Source: Streptomyces sp. YS415
GTDB taxonomy: Bacteria > Actinomycetota > Actinomycetes > Streptomycetales > Streptomycetaceae
Assembly (NCBI RefSeq): GCF_023544665.1
Contig: NZ_JAMJFL010000010.1
Span: 62,001-126,000, forward strand
Direction: 5' to 3'
Length of the DNA: 64,000 nucleotides
The notes under the pieces are model-generated. The model saw only the letters and a program-made list of their open reading frames with translations, searched no databases and was not told the origin of the DNA. The translations under genes were made by a program, and so were the position numbers. Below, piece by piece: positions 35,874 through 43,834 of the stretch; within the stretch, counting starts at the first letter, position 1, and each line of letters begins with the position of its first letter.

Positions 35874-36800
35874 ATGACCAGCATCGAAGTCCAAGCCCTC
35901 ACCAAGGAGTACGGCACCCGCAGAGCCGTGGACCACCTCACCTTCAGCGTGCTCCCCGGCCGTGTCACCGGCTTCCTCGGCCCGAACGGCGCCGGGAAGT
36001 CCACCACCCTCAGGCTCGTCCTCGGCCTCGACCGGCCGACCTCCGGCACCGCCACCGTCGGCGGCCGTCGCTACCCCGACCTGCACGAGCCCCTGCGCCG
36101 GGTCGGCGCCCTGCTCGACGCGCAGGCCGCGCACGGCTCGCGTACCGCCCGGGACCACCTGCGCGTCCTCGCTGCGGCCAACCGCATCCCGCGGGCCCGG
36201 GTCGAGTCGGTGCTGGAGGAGACGGGCCTCGCACCGGCCGCCCGGCGTCGGGTGAAGACGTACTCCCTGGGGATGCGCCAGCGCCTCGGCATCGCCGCCG
36301 CGCTGCTCGGCGACCCCGGGGTGATCATGCTCGACGAGCCGTCCAACGGCCTGGACCCCGAAGGCATCATCTGGATCCGTGCGTTGCTGCGCAGGCTGGC
36401 CGCGGAGGGGCGTACCGTCCTGGTCTCCAGCCACCTGATGAACGAGACCGCCTCCTTCGCCGACCACCTCGTGGTCCTGGGCCGGGGCCGCCTGCTGGCC
36501 GACACCCCGATGCGGGAGTTCATCCACGCGCGCGTGCGGCCCGGGGTCCGGATCCGCACGACGGACGCGACCGTGCTGCGGGCCGCCCTCTCCCGGGCCG
36601 GTCATGACGTCGTACAGCACGAGGACGGGCACTGGACCGTGCAGCACGCGCGCGTGGACGACATCGGCCGTGTCGTCTCCGAGGCGGGCGTCCCCCTCCT
36701 CGAACTCGCCGCCGAGGAGGCCACCTTGGAGCAGGCCTACCTCGATCTCACGGCCACCGAGACCGAGTTCGCCGCACCCCCTCAGGAGGCCCGCCCATGA
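35874..36800 (+). CDS. ABC transporter ATP-binding protein (drug/bacteriocin exporter type)
   Basis: 308 residues. Walker A GPNGAGKSTT, signature YSLGMRQRLGIA and Walker B VIMLDEPSNGLDPEG are intact; the final 80 residues are the C-terminal extension common to CcmA/NatA-like exporters. It powers the permease whose start overlaps this stop (ATGA). The pair lies divergent to the two-component system at 33934-35765. Confidence 0.94.
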   Translation: MTSIEVQALTKEYGTRRAVDHLTFSVLPGRVTGFLGPNGAGKSTTLRLVLGLDRPTSGTATVGGRRYPDLHEPLRRVGALLDAQAAHGSRTARDHLRVLAAANRIPRARVESVLEETGLAPAARRRVKTYSLGMRQRLGIAAALLGDPGVIMLDEPSNGLDPEGIIWIRALLRRLAAEGRTVLVSSHLMNETASFADHLVVLGRGRLLADTPMREFIHARVRPGVRIRTTDATVLRAALSRAGHDVVQHEDGHWTVQHARVDDIGRVVSEAGVPLLELAAEEATLEQAYLDLTATETEFAAPPQEARP

Positions 36801-37522
36801 CGACGTTCGCCCCCGCCCTCCACGCCGAGTGGCTGAAGATCCGCACCCTGCGCTCCCTGTACGGCACCCTGGTGGCCCTGTTCGCCGCGACGACGGCGTT
36901 CTCGGCGCTCGCCGGAGCGGAGACCCCGGAGCCGGACCTCGACCCGCTGTTCACGGCGCTGTCCGGAGTGCTGCCCGGTCAGATCGCGGCGATCACCTTC
37001 GGCGCGCTGGCCGTCTCGGCCGAGTACCAGGCGGGCGCGTTGCGGCTGTCGCTGTCCGCGGTCCCGCGGCGCGGGCGGTGGTTCGTGGCCAAGGCGACGG
37101 CGATCGCCGTGCTCGCCCTGACCGTAGGGCTGGTCACGACCCTGGCCGCGCTCGCCGCGGGCCGCGCCGGGCTCGGCGACGCGGCGAGCGGCCTCAGCGC
37201 GGGCGAACAGGTCCGCGGTGTCCTGGGATCCGCGCTCTACCTCACGCTCATGGCCCTGTTCGCGGCCGGACTCACGGCCCTGCTGCGCAGTGGCGTGGCC
37301 ACGCTGTCCCTGCTGATCCCGTTCGTGCTCGTCGTCTCCTTCGTCCTCGGTGACGCGGCCGGCGGAGCCACCGAGTTCCTGCCCGACAAGGCGGGCCAGG
37401 TCGCCCTGTACGAGACGTACGACGGGACGCTCGGCCCGTGGTCGGGGCTCGCGGTGACCGCGCTGTGGACGGCTGCCGCCCTGGTCGCCGGGGCCTGGAG
37501 CGTGCGACGGCGGGACGCCTGA
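36797..37522 (+). CDS. ABC-2-type permease
   Basis: 241 residues with six TM segments, e.g. SLYGTLVALFAATTAFSALA and FAAGLTALLRSGVATLSLLI. Typical ABC-2 membrane component for the preceding ATPase. Translationally coupled by the 4-bp overlap. The substrate could be a peptide or small antimicrobial, judging from the two-component neighbour; this is inference. Confidence 0.92.
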   Translation: MTTFAPALHAEWLKIRTLRSLYGTLVALFAATTAFSALAGAETPEPDLDPLFTALSGVLPGQIAAITFGALAVSAEYQAGALRLSLSAVPRRGRWFVAKATAIAVLALTVGLVTTLAALAAGRAGLGDAASGLSAGEQVRGVLGSALYLTLMALFAAGLTALLRSGVATLSLLIPFVLVVSFVLGDAAGGATEFLPDKAGQVALYETYDGTLGPWSGLAVTALWTAAALVAGAWSVRRRDA

Positions 37523-37578
37523 CCGCCCGTCGGCTGACGCCGCGCCAATTGTCAGTGGTGGCCGGTTTACTGGATCAC

Positions 37579-37974
37579 ATGGACATCGCGAAGGACCTCG
37601 CCCTGATCGACGGGCTCCGCACCGGGGTCGTTCCCGCGGAGCCGGACACGGAGCCGGACGCGGAGGGCTACCGCCGGGCCGTCTTAGGGCTGCCCCCCTG
37701 GCGGAACGCGGAGGATTGCTACGCCTACGAGGCGGCCCTGTCCGAGCGGTTGACCGAGCGGTGGGGAGAACCGTCGAGGTGGGGCACCACCACGCTCGTC
37801 GAGCGCGCCGCGCGCGGTGAGCGCATACCCGAGCCGTGGGGCATGCTCGGCGCCCTGGCGACGGAACTGCGGGCCTGGGAAGTGGCCGGCCACTGGGTCG
37901 TCCTGACGGTCGCCGACCAGGACGCCGAGGATCCCCAGGTGCACGTGGTGGTCACGACGACGGATCCGCCGTGA
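37579..37974 (+). CDS. Hypothetical protein, 131 residues
   Basis: Small soluble acidic protein. Features: a helical start (MDIAKDLALIDG), an acidic linker (PAEPDTEPDAEGYR), YEAALSERLTERWGEPSRWG and a predicted beta strand region near the end (GHWVVLTVADQDAEDPQVHV). No recognised motif, TM segment or signal peptide. ATG 37579. Its 3' end overlaps the convergent glycosylase gene by 23 bp. Confidence 0.7.
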   Translation: MDIAKDLALIDGLRTGVVPAEPDTEPDAEGYRRAVLGLPPWRNAEDCYAYEAALSERLTERWGEPSRWGTTTLVERAARGERIPEPWGMLGALATELRAWEVAGHWVVLTVADQDAEDPQVHVVVTTTDPP

Positions 37975-38503
37975 TCCGCAGCCTGGCGAATTCCTCCGCC
38001 ATGGTCTGCACGGTCCAGTGCGCGTTCAGCCCGCTCGGGTTGGGCAGCACCCACACCCGGGTGTCCCCGATCGTCCGCTCCTGCGGCCCCACCCGGGCCT
38101 TGCGGTCGTCGAAGGCCGCGCGGTAGGCCGTCACCCCCACCACCGCCAGCCACGCCGGCCGCAGCCTGCCGACCTTCTCGACCAGCAGCCGCCCGCCCTC
38201 CCGGTACTCCTCGGCGCTCAGCTCGTCCGCACGGGCCGTCGCCCGCGCCACGACGTTGGTGATGCCGAGCCCGTAGGACGGCAACTCCCCCTGCTCCGAC
38301 GGCTTCAGCAGCCTCGGCGTGAACCCGGACAGGTGCAGCGCCGGCCAGAAGCGGTTGCCGGGACGGGCGAAGTGATGGCCGGTGGCCGCCGTCATCAGCC
38401 CGGGGTTGATGCCGCAGAACAGCACGCGGAGGCCGGCCGCGACCACGTCCGGTACCAGACGGTCGCGGGCGGCCTCCAGCTCCGCGGGGGTGAAACGCGT
38501 CAG
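37952..38503 (-). CDS. mug: Mismatch-specific uracil/thymine-DNA glycosylase (Mug/TDG type)
   Basis: 183 residues if the CTG at 38503 is used, which forms a CTGA overlap with the purB stop; residues TRFTPAELEAARDRLVPDVV precede the core. A shorter GTG start at 38446 would drop this family-like segment. The catalytic GINPGL motif (Asn) and the closing NPSGLNA loop identify a Mug/TDG enzyme that excises U or T from G mismatches and ethenocytosine. Overlap with purB suggests coupled translation. Confidence 0.85.
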   Translation of the reverse strand: MTRFTPAELEAARDRLVPDVVAAGLRVLFCGINPGLMTAATGHHFARPGNRFWPALHLSGFTPRLLKPSEQGELPSYGLGITNVVARATARADELSAEEYREGGRLLVEKVGRLRPAWLAVVGVTAYRAAFDDRKARVGPQERTIGDTRVWVLPNPSGLNAHWTVQTMAEEFARLRITADPSS

Positions 38504-39942
38504 AGGATCGCTCCCGGGGTGTAACCGGCCGCCTGCGGCCGCTGCTTCACGATCTCCTCGATGCGGCCGACGACCGTGGCCACCTGGTCGGCGGCGGCGC
38601 CCGTGAAGGACAGCTTGTCGGCCATCAGCGCGTCGAGCCGGTCGCGGTCCAGCGGGATGCGCTCGTCCGCGGCCAGCTTGTCGAGCAGCTCGTTTCGCTC
38701 CGCGCCCTGCTCCCGCATGGCGAGCGCGGAGGCGACCGCGTTCTCCTTGATCGCCTCGTGCGCGACCTCACGGCCGACGCCCGCGCGCACCGCGCCCATC
38801 AGCACCTTGGTGGTGGCGAGGAACGGCAGGTAGCGGTCCAGCTCGCGGGCGACGACGGCGGGGAAGGCGCCGAACTCGTCGAGGACCGTCAGGAACGTCT
38901 CCAGCAGACCGTCCAGCGCGAAGAACGCGTCCGGCAGCGCGACCCGGCGCACCACCGAGCAGGACACGTCGCCCTCGTTCCACTGGTCGCCCGTCAGCTC
39001 GCCGGTCATCGAGGCGTAGCCGCGCAGGATGACCATGAGGCCGTTGACGCGCTCGCAGGACCGCGTGTTCATCTTGTGCGGCATCGCGGAGGAGCCGACC
39101 TGGCCCGGCTTGAAGCCCTCGGTCACCAGCTCGTGCCCGGCCATCAGCCGGACCGTCTTGGCCAGCGAGGACGGCGCCGCCGCCAGCTGCACCAGCGCGG
39201 TGACGACCTCGTAGTCGAGCGAGCGCGGGTAGACCTGGCCGACCGAGGTGAAGGCCTGCGAGAAGCCGAGGTGACCGGCGATCCGCTGCTCCAGCTCGGC
39301 GAGCTTGGCGGCGTCGCCGCCGAGCAGGTCCAGCATGTCCTGCGCGGTGCCGACCGGGCCCTTGATCCCGCGCAGCGGGTAGCGGCCGAGCAGTTCCTCG
39401 ACGCGGCCGTAGGCGACGAGCAGCTCGTCGGCGGCGGTCGCGAAGCGCTTGCCGAGGGTGGTGGCCTGCGCGGCCACGTTGTGCGAGCGGCCGGCCATGA
39501 CCAGCTCGCCGTACTCGCCCGCGAGCCTGCCCAGGCGGGCGAGGACCGCCACCGTGCGGTCGCGCATCAGTTCCAGCGAGAGCCGGATCTGCAGCTGCTC
39601 GACGTTCTCCGTCAGATCGCGGGACGTCATGCCCTTGTGCACGTGCTCGTGCCCGGCGAGGTCGTTGAACTCCTCGATCCGGGCCTTCACGTCGTGCCGG
39701 GTGACCTTCTCGCGCTCGGCGATGGAGGCCAGGTCGACGGTGTCGAGGACACGCTCGTAGTCGGCGAGCGCCTGGTCCGGAACCTCGATCCCGAGGTCCT
39801 GCTGGGCCCGCAGGACGGCGAGCCAGAGCTGACGCTCCAGCTTCACCTTCTGCTCGGGGGACCAGAGCGTGGCGAGCTCGGTGGAGGCGTAGCGTCCGGC
39901 GAGGACGTTCGGGATGCGGGGCTTGGCGGGCGCTGAAGTCAC
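38500..39942 (-). CDS. purB: Adenylosuccinate lyase
   Basis: 480 residues. The fumarase/aspartase signature GSSAMPHKMNTRSCE is intact, as are HVHKGMTSRDLTEN and the GRSHNVAAQATTLGKR helix. It splits SAICAR and adenylosuccinate in purine synthesis. The start is GTG 39942, which lies inside the palindrome GTCACGTGAC (39938-39947); that could be a regulatory site but no purine regulator can be assigned. The mug start overlaps its stop. Confidence 0.96.
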   Translation of the reverse strand: MTSAPAKPRIPNVLAGRYASTELATLWSPEQKVKLERQLWLAVLRAQQDLGIEVPDQALADYERVLDTVDLASIAEREKVTRHDVKARIEEFNDLAGHEHVHKGMTSRDLTENVEQLQIRLSLELMRDRTVAVLARLGRLAGEYGELVMAGRSHNVAAQATTLGKRFATAADELLVAYGRVEELLGRYPLRGIKGPVGTAQDMLDLLGGDAAKLAELEQRIAGHLGFSQAFTSVGQVYPRSLDYEVVTALVQLAAAPSSLAKTVRLMAGHELVTEGFKPGQVGSSAMPHKMNTRSCERVNGLMVILRGYASMTGELTGDQWNEGDVSCSVVRRVALPDAFFALDGLLETFLTVLDEFGAFPAVVARELDRYLPFLATTKVLMGAVRAGVGREVAHEAIKENAVASALAMREQGAERNELLDKLAADERIPLDRDRLDALMADKLSFTGAAADQVATVVGRIEEIVKQRPQAAGYTPGAIL

Positions 39943-40015
39943 GTGACCGGATTCTACTGGCGGTTCGTGCAGGCCGGTGCCGCGGGCTCCTTCGGCGGAA
40001 CCTACGAGACGCAGG

Positions 40016-40792
40016 TCACCGCAGGTCGTAGGGCCGGAGGTCCGGCCGCTTGGGCGGCAGGCCGTCGCCCGAGGAGCGTCCGGTGAGGCGGCGGCCGATC
40101 CACGGCAGCAGGTGCTGCCGGGCGAACCGGGCGTCCGCGACCCGTCGGCTGGCCCAGCCCGGCGGCAGCGAGGCGGGCAGCGGGGTGCGCCACTCCGGGT
40201 CCTCCGGCTCGTAGCCGAGGGTCTGCCAGACCGCCTCCGCGACCCGGCGGTGGCCCTCGGAGGTCAGATGCAGCCGGTCCACGTCCCACAGGCGCGGGTC
40301 GGCGAGCGAGGGGGCGCCGTAGAGGTCGACGACGAGTGCGCCGTGCCGTGCGGCGAGGTCGTCGATGCAGACGAAGAGCTCCTCCATGCGCGGCCGGAAC
40401 CGCTGCAGCACCGGGCCCTGGCGGCCGGGGCTGCGCATCAGCACCAACTGCTTGCAGGCCGGCGCGAGGAGCTCCACGGCCTCCTCCAGCAGGGCGCGCA
40501 CCCGGCCCATGTCGCACTTGGGGCGCAGGGTGTCGTTGAGGCCGCCGACCAGCGTCACCACGTCGGCCTGCATGGCAGCCGCGACATGGACCTGCTCCTG
40601 GACGATCTGGCCGATCAGCTTGCCCCGCACCGCGAGGTTGGCGTACCGGAAACCGGGGGCCCGGGTCGCCATCCGTGCGGCGAGGAGATCGGCCCAGCCC
40701 CGGTAGGTACCGTCCGGGAGCAGGTCCGACATGCCTTCGGTGAAGGAGTCGCCGAGGGCGACCAGGCTGGTGTGAGAGGGGTTCGTCTCCAT
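40016..40792 (-). CDS. SGNH/GDSL hydrolase
   Basis: 258 residues. Block I LGDSFTEGM (Ser), block II around NLAVRGKLIGQ (Gly), block III GGLNDT (Asn) and block V DVDRLHLTSEGH (Asp/His) are present, as in single-domain lipases/esterases. No signal peptide is evident. The Arg/Pro-rich C-terminus (about 205-258) extends beyond the domain. Substrate unknown. ATG 40792. Confidence 0.92.
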   Translation of the reverse strand: METNPSHTSLVALGDSFTEGMSDLLPDGTYRGWADLLAARMATRAPGFRYANLAVRGKLIGQIVQEQVHVAAAMQADVVTLVGGLNDTLRPKCDMGRVRALLEEAVELLAPACKQLVLMRSPGRQGPVLQRFRPRMEELFVCIDDLAARHGALVVDLYGAPSLADPRLWDVDRLHLTSEGHRRVAEAVWQTLGYEPEDPEWRTPLPASLPPGWASRRVADARFARQHLLPWIGRRLTGRSSGDGLPPKRPDLRPYDLR

Positions 40793-40852
40793 GGCGGGGA
40801 AGATGCTATCCCGAGGCGCATACCCGTCGGTCGGTCGCCCCGGGATCCCGGA

Positions 40853-41866
40853 TCAGGCCCGCTGGCCGAACAGCTCCCGCAGCACGTCCTCCATGGTCAC
40901 CAGGCCCGACAGCCGTCCGTCGTCCCCGAGCACCGCCGCCAGGTGGGTACGGCTGCCGCGCATCGCGGTGAGCACGTCGTCGAGCGGGGTGCTCTCCCGC
41001 ACGCGCGCGATGGGCCGCATGTCCGGCACCCGGAACGGCAGGTCCCGCGGCGAGGCGTCCAGCGCGTCCTTCACATGGAGGTAGCCGACGATGCGGCGGC
41101 CCTCGTCGACCACCGGGAAGCGGGAGAACCCGGAATCGGCCGACAGGCCCTCCAGCTGCTCCGGTGTGACCCCCACGCGCGCGTAGACGACGCGTTCCAG
41201 CGGCAGGACGACGTCCCGCACGGGCCGGCGGCCCAGCTCCAGGGCGTCGTGCAGCCGCTCCCGGGCGCGCTCGTCGATCAGACCCGCCTCGCCCGAGTCC
41301 CGCACCAGACGGGCCAGCTCGGCGTCCGAGAAGGTCGCGGTGACCTCGTCCTTGGTCTCCACGCGCAACAGCTTCAGCAGGGCGTTGGCGAAGGCGTTGA
41401 TGGTGAAGATCACCGGGCGCAGCCCCCGGGACAGGGTCACCAGCGGCGGCCCGAGGAGCAGCGCGCTGCGCACCGGCTCGGCCAGCGCGATGTTCTTGGG
41501 GACCATCTCGCCGAGCAGCATGTGCAGATACGTTGCCAGGGTCAGCGCGATCACGAAGGACACCGCGTGTCCCGCGCCGGCCGGCACGCCCACCGCGTGG
41601 AACACCGGCTCCAGCAGGTGCTCGATGGCCGGTTCGGCTACCACACCGAGGATCAGGGTGCACAGGGTGATGCCGAGCTGGGCCGCGGCCATCAGCGCGG
41701 ACACGTGCTCCAGACCCCACAGCACGCTCTTGGCGCGCCGGTCGCCCTGTTCGGCGTACGGCTCGATCTGGCTGCGGCGCACCGAGATCAGCGCGAACTC
41801 GGCGCCGACGAAGAAGGCGTTGACGACGAGGGTCGCCAGACCGATCAGCAACTGGATCGCGGTCAC
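40853..41866 (-). CDS. CNNM/CorC-type membrane protein with CBS pair (smaller paralogue)
   Basis: 337 residues. N-terminal CNNM domain (about 1-180) with TM segments LLIGLATLVVNAFFVGAEFA and LGITLCTLILGVVAEPAIEH, followed by two CBS domains (RDVVLPLERVVYARVGVTPE; MRPIARVRESTPLDDVLTAM). No CorC_HlyC C-terminal domain. The family is associated with magnesium or cobalt export. Its start overlaps the stop of the larger paralogue by 4 bp, so they are probably a hetero-oligomeric pair. Confidence 0.9.
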   Translation of the reverse strand: MTAIQLLIGLATLVVNAFFVGAEFALISVRRSQIEPYAEQGDRRAKSVLWGLEHVSALMAAAQLGITLCTLILGVVAEPAIEHLLEPVFHAVGVPAGAGHAVSFVIALTLATYLHMLLGEMVPKNIALAEPVRSALLLGPPLVTLSRGLRPVIFTINAFANALLKLLRVETKDEVTATFSDAELARLVRDSGEAGLIDERARERLHDALELGRRPVRDVVLPLERVVYARVGVTPEQLEGLSADSGFSRFPVVDEGRRIVGYLHVKDALDASPRDLPFRVPDMRPIARVRESTPLDDVLTAMRGSRTHLAAVLGDDGRLSGLVTMEDVLRELFGQRA

Positions 41867-43206
41867 AGCGTCTCCTCCTTGTCCGCGCCCTGCAGGGCCT
41901 CGTCCAGCGGGGCGCGCATCAGCACCCGCGCCGCCCGGTGCCCCGAGGCGTCCGTCACGTCCAGCTGCCAGCCGGCGACCTGGACGCGGTCCCCGGGCTC
42001 GGGGATCCGGCCCAGTTCGTTCGCCACGAGCCCGGCCAGCGTCTCGTACGGCCCCTCGGGGGCCCGCAGGCCCACGCGTGCGAGCTGGTCGACGCGGGCG
42101 GAGCCGTCGGCCGAGAACAGGGCGCGGCCGGCGTCGTCGCTGCCGGCGGGGGCGAGGTCGGGGGTCTCGTGCGGGTCGTGCTCGTCGCGCACCTCGCCGA
42201 CGACCTCCTCGACGATGTCCTCCAGCGTGGCCACGCCCGCCGTACCGCCGTACTCGTCGATGACGACGGCCATGGTGCGCTTGCCCGAGAGCCGGTCCAG
42301 CAGCCGGTCGACGGTGAGCGTCTCCGGCACGAGCAGCGGCTCGCGCATCAGCTCGGCGACCCGTACCCGGGGCCGCAGGTCGGCGGGCACGGCCAGCACG
42401 TCCTTGATGTGCGCGGTGCCCACCACCGAGTCGAGGCTGCCGCGGTAGACGGGGAACCGGGACAGGCCGGTCGCGCGGGTGGCGTTCGCGACGTCCTCGC
42501 AGGTCGCCGACGCCTCCAGGGCGATGACCTGCACGCGCGGGGTCATCACGTTCTCGGCGGTCAGGTCCGCGAGGTTCAGGGTCCGCACGAAGAGCTCGGC
42601 GGTGTCCGCCTCCAGGGCGCCCTCCTTCGCGGAGTGCCGGGCGAGCGCCGCCAGCTCCTGGGGGCCGCGCGCGGAGGCGAGCTCCTCGGCGGGCTCCACG
42701 CCGAAGCGGCGGACGATCCGGTTGGCGGTGTTGTTCAGATGGGTGATGAACGGGCGGAAGGCGGCGCTGAACCAGCGCTGCGCATTGCCCACGCGCTTGG
42801 CCACGGCCAGCGGCGAGGAGATGGCCCAGTTCTTCGGGACCAGCTCGCCGACGACCATCAGGACCACTGTGGACAGCGCGGTGCCGATCACCAGGGCGAT
42901 CGAACTCGCCGTCGAGGGCGAGGCGCCGAGCGCTTCCAGCGGCCCCGCGAGCAGCCGGGCGATGGACGGCTCGGCGAGCATGCCGACCACCAGGTTGGTG
43001 ACGGTGATGCCGAGCTGCGCCCCGGACAACTGGAACGTCAGATTCCGTACGGCCTTCAAGGCCCCGGAGGCGCCCCGCTCGCCGCGTTCCACGGCCGCTT
43101 CGAGCTCGCCGCGCTCGACGGTGGTGAGCGAGAACTCGGCGGCGACGAAGGCGCCGCAGGCCAGCGAGAGCAGGATCGCCACCAGCAGCAGAAGCACTTC
43201 GGTCAT
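41863..43206 (-). CDS. CNNM/CBS/CorC_HlyC protein (larger paralogue)
   Basis: 447 residues. CNNM domain with TM segments (LLLLVAILLSLACGAFVAAE; SIALVIGTALSTVVLMVVGE), two CBS motifs (VMTPRVQVIALEASATCEDV; MREPLLVPETLTVDRLLD) and a C-terminal CorC_HlyC domain (from about 350). EYGGTAGVATLEDIVEEVVG is the CBS-end signature. Function is probably divalent cation homeostasis. First gene of the two-gene operon with the smaller CNNM protein. Confidence 0.9.
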   Translation of the reverse strand: MTEVLLLLVAILLSLACGAFVAAEFSLTTVERGELEAAVERGERGASGALKAVRNLTFQLSGAQLGITVTNLVVGMLAEPSIARLLAGPLEALGASPSTASSIALVIGTALSTVVLMVVGELVPKNWAISSPLAVAKRVGNAQRWFSAAFRPFITHLNNTANRIVRRFGVEPAEELASARGPQELAALARHSAKEGALEADTAELFVRTLNLADLTAENVMTPRVQVIALEASATCEDVANATRATGLSRFPVYRGSLDSVVGTAHIKDVLAVPADLRPRVRVAELMREPLLVPETLTVDRLLDRLSGKRTMAVVIDEYGGTAGVATLEDIVEEVVGEVRDEHDPHETPDLAPAGSDDAGRALFSADGSARVDQLARVGLRAPEGPYETLAGLVANELGRIPEPGDRVQVAGWQLDVTDASGHRAARVLMRAPLDEALQGADKEETL

Positions 43207-43351
43207 CGGGTCACCTCCGTCCCATGATCGGACAGGGTGGCTGGGATCGCGCGATGTCGCGTACTGGGAGGCTCGCCCATGGGCGGACGCTCACACACCT
43301 TTCGTCGGAGGACCGCAAATGCCCTCCAAGGGTAAAGGAGCAGCAAAGACG

Positions 43352-43777
43352 TCAGTCGGTGAGGGGTTTGACCCACCGCCGCCACTGCTCCTCGGGCGCG
43401 TACCCGGCCGCGCGCCAGGCATGCTGCGCCCGCTCGTTGCGCTGCAGCACCATGGCGTCCCCGCGGCGGCCGCCGAGCCGTACGAAGCGGTCCTCGGCGG
43501 CGGCGAGCAGGGCCGTGCCGATGCCCTGGCGGCGATGGTCCGGGTGGACCGCGAGCCGGTACAGATGGCAGCGCCAGCCGTCGAAGCCCGCGATCACCGT
43601 GCCGACCAGTGCGTCGCCGCACTCGGCCAGGATCAGCGCCTCGGGATCGCGGTCGACCAGCCGCTCCACGCCGTCGCGGTCGTCGCTGATGCTGGTGCCC
43701 TCGGCGGAGACCTTCCAGAAGGCCAGCACGGCGTCGAGATCGCCGGGGCCGGCGGCCCGTATCCGTAGATCAGTCAT
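43352..43777 (-). CDS. GNAT-family N-acetyltransferase
   Basis: 141 residues. Acetyl-CoA loop RLAVHPDHRRQGIGTALLAA (R/QxxGxG/A type) lies near 75-95, and the N-terminal beta strands start LRIRAAGPGDLDAVLAFW. Substrate unknown; such single-domain proteins may acetylate small amines or protein N-termini. Not in an evident operon. Confidence 0.88.
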   Translation of the reverse strand: MTDLRIRAAGPGDLDAVLAFWKVSAEGTSISDDRDGVERLVDRDPEALILAECGDALVGTVIAGFDGWRCHLYRLAVHPDHRRQGIGTALLAAAEDRFVRLGGRRGDAMVLQRNERAQHAWRAAGYAPEEQWRRWVKPLTD

Positions 43778-43834
43778 GCACGGATCACATCACGAGGCCT
43801 TGCCCGGGAGTCCGCCGTTCCGCAGTCCGGACGC

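Noticed and set aside
39938..39947. GTCACGTGAC palindrome over the purB start
   Set aside because: Perfect but short, with no regulator known to me that fits; could be chance in GC-rich sequence.
40853..43206. Haemolysin function for the CNNM/CBS pair
   Set aside because: The historical 'hemolysin' label is unsupported; the domain layout indicates divalent cation transport.
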